From Podocnemis expansa (lineage: Eukaryota; Chordata; Testudines; Podocnemididae): a stretch of 64,000 nucleotides of DNA. Below the pieces are notes generated by a model that saw nothing but the letters and a program-made list of their open reading frames with translations, did not search any database and was not told the origin of the DNA. The stretch spans positions 105,688 through 169,687 of the forward strand of contig ML682120.1 in NCBI GenBank assembly GCA_007922195.1, given 5' to 3'. How positions within the stretch are numbered: the stretch's first letter is position 1; each line of letters begins with the position of its first letter. Shown here piece by piece: positions 56,250-64,000 of this stretch. The translations under genes were made by a program, and so were the position numbers.

Positions 56250-56656
56250 ATCTATCTCCAGTGCAGAAAGATGTTATCTTATAGACAGCTGTGCAATACC
56301 CAGTGCTATGCACCCTCTGAGATGACATGGCAGGAACCAATTGCTGATGCCAGCAATGAGCCTTGTGTTCCTTCATGTGGTGACTCAAGGATGGTGGTAT
56401 AACCACCACCACTTATTGTGACATTACCAGGACTCATCCTCAGCTCCTGCCCTCAGGAAAATGTAGTGGGATCCTCTGCACCCCTTGAAATCAGGTGCTC
56501 ATTCAATTCCAAGGGCCCCCTCACTTAGGGGGGCTCATATGGTACAGGGAGGCTGTACAATGATAGAAGGACATACACAGCTGTGGGAAGCAGTTACTTA
56601 TATCCTTGTTCATCCAGATGGTTCAATACATACTGCAATGGAAGCAGTCAGCCATA
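56250..56656 (+). pseudogene. Corneous beta-protein CBP3, coding exon with stop in beta core
   Basis: ATG at 56271 is preceded by the family 5' UTR CTATCTCCAGTGCAGAAAG. The frame opens MLSYRQLCNTQCYAPSEMTW, then NEPCVPSCGDSRMVV (to residue 43). TAA at 56400-56402 replaces the Tyr of the core VVYPPP. The same frame continues PPPLIVTLPGLILSSCPQEN and VVGSSAPLEI to a second stop, TAG at 56526. The tail survives in fragments, and the family ending (GGAAGCAGTCAGCC) is at 56639-56652 with a stop soon after. Of the plus-strand copies it keeps the Cys-rich N-terminus best. Its promoter is also disrupted, so it is very unlikely to be functional. Confidence 0.88.
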
Positions 56657-57350
56657 TTAAATCCAGAAGGAAAACCCATGCAGAAAGGAACTACCCAAAA
56701 ATGAAAAACAAGATGCAGTCCCATGAATCAAAAATCTGGTGTATATGTTTCTACTGTTAAAATTATACCTGAACGGGTTTATGGACAATTTCCGTTAATG
56801 GCTTCTCAGCTTAGTCATCTCCTTACATTGTGCTTTGTCATATTAAACAATGACTTAAGTACAAGAATTATTTCAAAATGACCAAAGATGGGGCATGGTT
56901 CTCAAACTCTACCACAGATTTTCTTGCTCCTCTATTTTTTGTATAAAAATCACTTGCAATGAAATTCACCATTTGCAGAGTACCAGCACAAAGTCTCTGC
57001 ACTACTTAAGCCTCATTCAAGTCCTAAATGAGAAAATAATCAGATCCCTTAAGTGAGCAATCACATTGCGTCTGTCTTCTGCACTGCATCTCTGTCTTTG
57101 ATACACACATTTCAGAACTCACATGACTAAGGCTGAAGTTTTCTTCATGGAGAGAAGTGGTTACAATATCTACCAAAAGGAGAGAAATCAAATAAATGAC
57201 TTAATTTCAATATGAAAATATTCTTCTCAAAACAGTATTTTCCTGAAGTTCAGAAATAATTCCTCTCAACTAATTGTCTATGATTTTGGGTTTAATCTTA
57301 GATGCCCTAAGTGATTTTGGGTAACTTAATGACCTGTCAATCAATCAATT
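56657..57350. other. CBP3 3' flank, no gene seen
   Basis: ATTAAACAA at about 56842 could be a weak poly(A) signal. The conserved 3' UTR block of CBP1 and CBP2 is not found here. Confidence 0.4.
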
Positions 57351-57351
57351 G

Positions 57352-57466
57352 AATCATAGGGCTGGAAGGGACCTCATGAGATCATCAAGTCCAACCCCCT
57401 GGGAATTGAACCCAGGACCTTCTGCATGTTAAGCAGGGGTGCTAGCCACTACACTATTTGCAGGAC
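57352..57466 (-). mobile_element. tRNA-Val-derived SINE with CR1 tail
   Basis: On the minus strand: CAAATAGTGTAGTGGCTAGC (A box), CTGCTTAACATGCAG (anticodon-like arm), CTGGGTTCAATTCCCAG (B box), then the CR1-type tail ending CCCTATGATTC. The B box is better kept than in the 45.6-kb copy. Confidence 0.87.
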
Positions 57467-57830
57467 TGTCACCTATCTATTCTCCCCACATGTAGCATAT
57501 TACTGTCATTCCTCCTTCCTATTAGCCTGTCACTCTGCCTGCAGGGATGAAAGAAAATGGGAGTGTTTCTTTCTAGGCTGATTTTACTGGGGGTTTTGCA
57601 TGGGTGGATGTCAAGACTCCTGGCCCTTCCTGACCAGCCAAAAATCAGTTTGGACAAATATCACTCATTTCATTTTGAGGTGTTGAATGAGGAGAGCTGT
57701 ATATCTCTTAGAACTGATGAAGATCTGTTCTTTTGGAGACTTTCATTGTCTGTACAAGTAGGGAAAGCAGATTGGTGCAAGCAGGGTATCTGGTGGGCAG
57801 ACTGTCTCTGGCTTGATTTACATTTTGAAC
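57467..57830. other. Non-coding stretch, no gene seen
   Basis: A 105-codon open frame overlaps it, but it shows no family signature and I do not call it. Confidence 0.35.
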
Positions 57831-57833
57831 ATA

Positions 57834-58283
57834 GGCTGCGTCCACACATACATGCTTATTTTGATTTAAATTAAATCAAAATAAGTTAATTTGAAATAAA
57901 ATCCTTAATTCGAATGAACTTAAATCTAAATAAGCAAAAACCCCAAATCGAAATAGCAAGTCCAGACACAGGACTTGCTATTTCAAATCAGGAGAGGGCC
58001 ACCATGGGAGGTGTGGCAACATGCCCCCCTCACTGGGCCATACTCCTACTCAATATATAAAAAAAGGAAAGCACTCTGGGAAAGACAAGGGCAAAAGCGT
58101 TATTTCAAAATAATGGTTATTTCTGTCAATTAAAGTAGGTTTAAGCTATTTTGAAATAACATCTCTTGTTTCAAAATGACAGACCTCGTCATTTCGAAAC
58201 AAGAAAATGTCGTGTGGACCTAATCTTTCTTAAATCGAGATTACCAGTGTTATTTTGATTTAAAACATATGTGTGGACATACC
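57834..58283. mobile_element. Foldback DNA element, copy 11
   Basis: It begins GGCTGCGTCCACACATA and ends TATGTGTGGACATACC. The interior has TTATTTTGATTTAAATTAAA and TTTCGAAACAAG words. The flanks are TA-rich, and a clean 3-bp duplication is not seen. Confidence 0.8.
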
Positions 58284-58852
58284 TATAAGGTATATCTTTC
58301 CAGAGAAGTGGGTCTGCTCAAACTGGCAAATACCACACTAATTTCCTACCTTCCTCTCTTCAAGTTATCTTTGCTAACATAATAAAGTGTATGCTAAAAC
58401 TGAATCCTGAATTACACAGTGTGTGTTTTTGGAGATCCCTTTGAAAATGGGACATCTGGAATCTTGTGAAGCTTCTCAGCAACACAGGATTTCAAAAAGT
58501 TTCACAAACATTCATGAATCATTTACACATGGAAAGCGTGGTCTTACTAAAACATTAATTTTAAGAAACTGGATTCCAGTGCCCCAACATTGAGTCACAG
58601 CAACATTTAAAAATAAGTATGTCAAGTGCACTCATGTTGCTCCCTAAATCAGGTCATGTTTTAGAATTTTGGGATTTGAGGTTAAAAAATAGCTCCCTGT
58701 TTCTTTTTACAAACTCCTGCAAATCCTTCCAGCGCTATCCATTTCAATGAGTCTACTCTAATTTACACCAGCTGAGAATGTGGCTCTATATTTCCAGTAA
58801 TTTTCTAGGACTCTCCAGTTCCATCAAAACCAACTTTCCCTCCTCTGCTATA
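58284..58852. other. Non-coding stretch, no gene seen
   Basis: AT-rich; no conserved frame. Confidence 0.35.
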
Positions 58853-58927
58853 TTGTACTACTGAAAGGTTGTTTCTTTCTTTGAGTGCTGCTCACATACA
58901 TTCAGTATTAGGTATCTATGAGCTGCA

Positions 58928-59521
58928 GTGCACAATTGGTCGGAAGTTTTTTGCCCTAGCCTATCAGAGCAGGGTCAGTGGCTGACGTCCCCTCTGGCCA
59001 CTCCTGTGGCTATATATATGGCCCTGACCCTGATCCTCTTTGGTTCCTTTTTCCACCCTCAGCAACGGTTTTGGAACAGCCCTCTGCTTGCGAATGCAAC
59101 TGCCTGTTGTTACTCCTTTATGAGCCACCTCTTTAAATTAGAAGACCTGTTCATGGATATCATTCCACCAAGAAATGGCTCTTCTACAGAAAGTGCATGT
59201 TCAGAGCCAGAAGGTCACTCACAACAGCCCCCAAAGATGCCAGGCTTTAAACTCTGTGCTTCTTGTGGCAAGGCCTTAGCACGGGATGATCCCCTCAAGG
59301 AGTGCCTTCAGTGCCTGGGTGACTCCCACCAGGCCACTGACTGCTCCATCTGTCAGTCCTTCAAGCCAAGGATGCTGAAAGACAGGGAGCAAAGGCACCA
59401 TGCATTGGCCTTAGAGCAAGTGAGGCAGCCTACCCCCGAAGAACCGGGGTTGCGTTTGGCGCTGGCACCTCATGCCGGGTCAGCACCAGAGCCCTCTTGG
59501 CGCTGCTCCCCTAGGAAGTAG
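58928..59521 (+). pseudogene. DIRS-like gag N-terminal part with zinc-binding motif
   Basis: The first 40 codons of this frame read through the terminal repeat, so the true start is later, perhaps the Met in MSHLFKLEDLFMD (near 59120). It contains FKLCASCGKALARDDPLKEC, LQCLGDSHQATDCSICQSFK: paired C-x2-C units with a His, then RMLKDREQR. This layout is known in DIRS ORF1 products and probably binds nucleic acid. The frame ends at a TAG at 59519. Whether that is native is unclear because related sequence resumes at 60.5 kb. Confidence 0.65.
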
Positions 59522-60518
59522 AAGGCACAGTAGGCACCGACATTGGTGCCAAAGCACTTCCACTGATCCAGGTCTCCCCAGATGGCCCTTCCCAGCACCA
59601 GAGGCACAAAGTGGTGCTGATCCCAACCACCCTGGAGGCCTTTGAGGTGGCAAAGGCTCTGTTGCTCTTGCTTATGCCCACTCCTCTGAAACCCTCTAAG
59701 CAGAGAGGAAAGCCTGCTTTCCTGCTGGGGAAATGGACTGCTCCAGAACGGCACCGCTCCCTGGCAACTAGTAAGGTACCAAGCTCCCAGTGCCACAAGA
59801 AGCTCTCCCAAGGCTGTGGGGTGCTACTGCCCCAGGCTGGACTCTAAAGCACTTTAGATCATGCTCTGCTTTTCCCTGGCATTGTAGCACCTACACTTCA
59901 CCAGTGCTGTCTACTTGGCCCCACGCCAAGCCTCCTGAGCCACAACAAAGCTCCTGGTCCCTGAGTCTGGAGGAGATTACCCCCTCTAGAAAGGGCTGAC
60001 AAGTGGCACTGAGTGCCTATAGGTACCATCCTCATGAATGGTCAGTGCTGAGAGAGGTCCCTTCACAGAGGGATTACCGCAGTACTGAAGAGCCCATGCT
60101 TATTGACCCAGATAGGGAGTTGAACCCCAAGCCACAGTCCAATATGGAGGACGCCACAGCCCACTTTGATCTTCTGCACAGGATATCTGCCCACATGGGC
60201 TTAGAGGGGCAAACCAGGACCCCTATTTGATCCCGGTCTGTCACCCCACTGGATGCTATAGCAGTGCCTCTGTACCCTAGCGTGCATAATATTGCCAGAT
60301 CCCAATGGCAATGCCCCTCCTCTATTCCCCCAGTGTCAGATATACAAGCTCACTAATACCAGGTCCCACTGGAGGATTTTCCTTTCCTCACCCATCACCC
60401 ATGTCCGAGTCCACAGGTGATCGAAGTTACCCTAGGGCATGGAGTACAACTCCCTTTGGATCTCATGCCAAGGTCCAGAAGGGCTAGACTACTGGAAATT
60501 CTAGGCAGGAAAGTATAG

Positions 60519-60842
60519 TTGACCTTGGCGTTCCAGCTATGTACAGTTAACCACCAAGCTCTGGTGTCTAGATACACCTTGGATTTATGGGACTCCTTAA
60601 AAAGATTTAGAGATCTACTTCCCCAGTATCATAGGGAAGATTTTAAGTCCCTCCTAGAGGAAGGCTTGCTGGCATCCTGGGACTTGCTGCTTACTATGTG
60701 GGATGCCTCAGACACGGCAAGCCAAGGAGTAGCCTTGGCTGCTGTTATGAGGCAGGCCTGCCTCAAACCACCCAACAAGCCATTCAGGATCTTCCCTTTG
60801 AGGAATGGTCCTAATTTGTGGAAGACTGAGACCTCTTGTTAA
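60519..60842 (+). pseudogene. DIRS-like gag C-terminal part
   Basis: HQALVSRYTLDLWDSLKRFR, then LLPQYHREDFKSLLEEGLLA and WDASDTASQGVALAAVMRQA resemble the alpha-helical C-terminal domain of DIRS ORF1. After about residue 90 the family sequence moves to another frame (near 60775, where CAAGCCATTCAGGATCTTCCC reads QAIQDLP), showing a frameshift. The region between this and the upstream gag piece is broken by stops. Confidence 0.62.
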
Positions 60843-62133
60843 GTGGAGCTAGGGACCCCTGATCGGACCTCCGATCTCTAGGTATGCTCCCATCTCAAAC
60901 ACCTAGTCATCCTCCCAGCCCTCTTGACCAGGTAGAGTACAAGATGGGCCTCTTGGGGACCCTGAACTCTCACTCCCACAGGGCTCCCCTCCTTAGACTA
61001 CCGGGCCCAGCGGAGATAACTGCCCTGGGCAAACCAGACTATTCTGTCACTGTGATCTTCTTTTCCCTTAGAAATCCCTCAGAACTTAGCAGAAGGATCC
61101 ACAACCCACAGGGGGGAAAAACACCCTCTCTGCTTTTCTTCATACTCTCCTCCTTATGCTAGAGATGGCTGACTGATCAAGGATCCTTACATCCCTATGA
61201 GTAGGGGCCCCCTTTCATGAGACTCACCTATCTCACGGCTGAACCTGCAAACTACTCTGGCTGCTCTTGGCACATTGCCCCCTCTACCTCCTGGGATTTA
61301 TTCTGCCTTCCCTCAAGGGTGAATAGGGGTTGACCCCTCAAGACCCCCTATCTACCACCCTCCCTTCTTTCTCTCACAACCTAGCATTTCCCATTTTCAG
61401 GAACCTCAGAAACTATTCTCCTTGTTCAAAACCTCAGCGCTAGCCAGAGCATAGCTTAGCATGACTTAAGAAGGCCAAGTTAAGAACAGAGGCTGAGCCA
61501 TGGGCCAGCCCCGTGGGGCTTGATCGCATGAGCAAAGGGGCCCTCATAGTGCCTTATAACCCTATGAGGTGACCCTTAAGCCCCTTACTTAGATGTTCCA
61601 CAAGCTATTGCAAGAAAACACTATTGAAAGCATGACCCGGATAGCCTTTAATTCATAGATCTACAGGGCCACCCTCCACCGTATTATTAGGTGAGCACTG
61701 TGCATTGTTTCTCCTGGCAGGGCACACGATATACATGCCTCCCCTTTCTTTTCCATCCCACAATCACCTCAGGTTAGTGGGAAACAAGGACCAGATTAGA
61801 TCTCCAGTCAGTGTGCACATCAGTCCTGTTTTGTTTTTCCACACAGGGAATCCTCTTACTCCTTCCCTTGCAGTGGGGCCTCCCTATCAGTACCCTGGTG
61901 TTCTTCTTTCACCCTGCAACTTGTTAAGTAAGAATACTTTTATGGTACTTCAGTTTCCTATGATGCACGCTCCAGACATGCCCAGCCCACTTTCCTGGCC
62001 CTCCGACCCTGCTCTGACAGACTAGGGCAAAAAGCTTCTGACCAATCGTGTGCTGCGACACATGGACACCAAATACTGAATGTATGCGAGCAGCCCATCT
62101 CGAAGAAGGGTGGTTACTGGTAAGTAACCCACT

Positions 62134-63270
62134 GTTCTCTGTTTTATGGCATGTTCACAATTTATTTAGCAGACACTTGGTGGCTTGCTTAAGAATTCTT
62201 TTATTGGCACACATTTCCCAGCTGCCTCTCTATTTAGCTCTGGCATGCAATGTAAGGGAAAGGCTGGATTTTTCCAGGGCTTAAGACATGAAACAAAGAA
62301 GACTGAAGGCAAATATTTTCAAAAATATTCTGGGTACCTCTCTCTTCTTCATCTTCACAATATATTATAATAGAGGGTAGTAAGGTTCTGTTGTTTTTCA
62401 AGGTTATTCATCTCTATATCTTAGTGTTTTTTATCCTCAGTCCCACCTCATTTCACTGGATGATTTTTTAAGGTATTTTTAAGTAGATTCTTTAGACATA
62501 GTCGTTACTGGCTAGTCTGAGAAGTTTTAGGTCCCTATAGTTGCATAGTGACATCCATGGAGGAATTTATAGAGGTTAAATCATTATATCTTCCCTAATA
62601 ATAGAGCCTTTGCTTTGCTTGTTTTTAATATTTTCCAAACAATTGAAGAGATGTTGGTGTGGCTTTTTCAAAGAGGAGGCTCTTGAGTCTTCTAGTCAAG
62701 GTGGGCAGACTCTTGAATTACCTTGTCTATCGACAGCGGTAATTCCACCATGAAAATGTCTTTACTAAGCTGTGTCACGGGATTCCTCTTAAGACATATC
62801 AGACATATTGTACCAGATGCAAATTGCTGTCTTGGCAGTTCATAGATGGAGTTCCAGAATTCGGGACTTCAATCTGGAGCCTTTGTAAAATTCCCTATTA
62901 TTTCCTTTCTGCCTCTACCACCTTTCATTTCAATTCAGTGCTTGAATTCTCTGTATGCACATCATTCTGAGTCCATGATCCCCAAAGCTTTGGTAACATT
63001 TTCTATGTTCTTTCAGAGCACAATTTCTAATAACCGGATGCACCGGGCTTAGAACAAAAGTGTCTAGGCACCATTGAAGTTCCATTTATGAGTTAATTAA
63101 AAAACTAAAGTGGGATTTAATTAATAAATTGATCTAGTGCTGACCTTCTATCCAGGAGTTAATTACAAACAATTGGGCCTGATTCAAAGACCAAAGAACT
63201 CACTGGAAAAATTCCATGGATTTTTATGGGCTTTGTATAACACCCATATTTAACACTTGAATGTGAAACT
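62134..63270. other. Non-coding stretch, no gene seen
   Basis: AT-rich DNA between the DIRS relic and the CBP6 upstream flank. No conserved frame. Confidence 0.35.
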
Positions 63271-63653
63271 GCAAAGCATATAGAATAAAGTCTCCTATCC
63301 ACCTCATGATGCTTGGAGATTAATTCCACTCTGCTCTTACCTATATTTCAGGATAGATTTTTTAAAAGAACTACATTAATGGTTCTTGGATCATCCACAT
63401 ATTGATGCTAATGAAGTCACTGGAATGATGCTATGAATGAGTCTGGCCCACAGAGTTTTTAGATGCAAGAACCTATAGGGTTTAATGTGCATGTCATACC
63501 ATGTATGAATGAAAATAGACTAATAAACACAAAAAGTAAGCAAACTAGTTCCATCATTTTGATGAGTTCCATGTTCAATAAAGTTTGTTTTGCACCTAAT
63601 TAGGACCTCATCCTCAGAAGCTGTCTCACACGCTTGATGTCATCTGAGAAATG

Positions 63654-63718
63654 TATAAAAGCACTAACCACTCCAGACTTTTCTAATTGCTTCTCTTGAC
63701 TTTTTTGTAGTCAACTAG
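63654..63718 (+). promoter_or_regulatory. CBP6 TATA box and non-coding exon 1 (gene runs off the window)
   Basis: TATAAAAGCACTAACCACTCC at 63654 matches CBP2. Exon 1 (about 63685-63718) contains ATTGCTTCTCTTGACTTTTT and ends CAACTAG before a donor GTAGGT. The upstream 380 bases share blocks with the CBP1 upstream region. Coding exon 2 is expected 2.5-3 kb further right, outside the window. The promoter is complete and not interrupted by a retroelement. Confidence 0.8.
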
Positions 63719-63895
63719 GTAGGTCCAATTCCACTCAATTTCTTCATTACTAATGAAATGTTGCTTTAGTGATGGTTTTATATTAGGATTATGTCCCAGA
63801 CAAACAGCCTGTGATTTGCTGAAGAGTTAAGGTGATCTTTTGTAGAATTCAGTGGCATATATTAAAAGCTTCTGGCTTTAAAGCCTAAGGGTATG

Positions 63896-64000
63896 GCCAC
63901 ACACACTTCTTATTTTGAAACAACAGAGGTTGTTTCGAAATAAGAAGTGCCATGGCCACACGACGCACGGCCATTTCGAAACAAGCAAACAGCTTGTTTC
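63896..64000. mobile_element. Foldback DNA element, copy 12 (cut by window end)
   Basis: TAA then GGGTATGGCCACACACAC and GGTTGTTTCGAAATAAG: the left arm of the TTCGAAA family, lying in CBP6 intron 1. Confidence 0.88.

Larger units (their letters stand above)
58868..62133 (+). mobile_element. DIRS-like retroelement relic with inverted terminal repeats
   Basis: The left end (58868-58985) and right end (62015-62133) are inverted repeats of about 115 bp. They share GCATACATTCAGTATT-type, CACAATTGGTC/GACCAATCGTG and TTTTTTGCCCTAGCC/GACTAGGGCAAAAAG segments. Between them lie two remnants of a DIRS-type gag-like protein. No reverse transcriptase, RNase H or tyrosine-recombinase motif is visible, so most of the coding region is deleted or the copy is non-autonomous. 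Exact ends are uncertain by about 15 bases. Confidence 0.72.

Noticed and set aside
57557..57874. 105-codon open frame
   Set aside because: No signal, domain, splice context or family resemblance; the end runs into a foldback element.

Overview
This is a vertebrate nuclear window with no prokaryotic features. It is intron-bearing, AT-rich and packed with interspersed repeats. CR1 LINEs, a CR1-tailed tRNA SINE, Penelope-like retroelements, a DIRS relic and a family of corneous beta-protein (CBP, 'beta-keratin') genes together point to a sauropsid, most probably a turtle. The family assignment of the CBPs is firm. The exact species cannot be read from the sequence.

Host genes: I recognise six CBP loci, all with the family architecture of a TATA box, a short non-coding exon 1, an intron and a single coding exon 2. 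Locus A (about 1170-1282) is a start-less exon-2 relic. CBP1 (exon 1 at 22.5 kb, exon 2 at 25.6 kb) has an in-frame stop in the middle of an otherwise open exon. CBP2 (exon 1 at 34.8 kb, exon 2 at 37.6 kb) has a one-base frameshift and a retroelement in its 3' region. CBP4 (43.8 to 43.5 kb) is a decayed copy on the minus strand. CBP3 (exon 1 at 53.4 kb, exon 2 at 56.3 kb) has a stop inside the beta-sheet core. CBP6 begins at 63.65 kb with an intact TATA box and exon 1 and runs off the window. This is a decaying stretch of a tandem CBP array, as found in the sauropsid epidermal differentiation complex.

Mobile DNA fills most of the rest. It includes three CR1 LINEs (3.0, 16-19 and 22.6-24.4 kb), one older divergent LINE (28.3-30.2 kb) and Penelope-like elements with RT and GIY-YIG domains at 14.1, 21.2, 38.0, 45.4 and 49.2 kb, plus many solo tails. 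There is a 3.3-kb DIRS-type relic (58.9-62.1 kb) and twelve foldback elements with termini like GGSTRTGTYYACAC and 3-bp target duplications. Several hAT-like MITEs, two copies of a 1.1-kb unclassified repeat and a probable solo retroviral LTR complete the set.

The most notable finding is at 49.2-53.2 kb. A Penelope-like insertion with its own 13-bp target duplication carries an internal 407-bp copy of the DNA just upstream of CBP1 (20825-21231), including one copy of the CBP1-locus target duplication. A retroelement has therefore moved CBP upstream DNA from one CBP locus to the neighbourhood of another.
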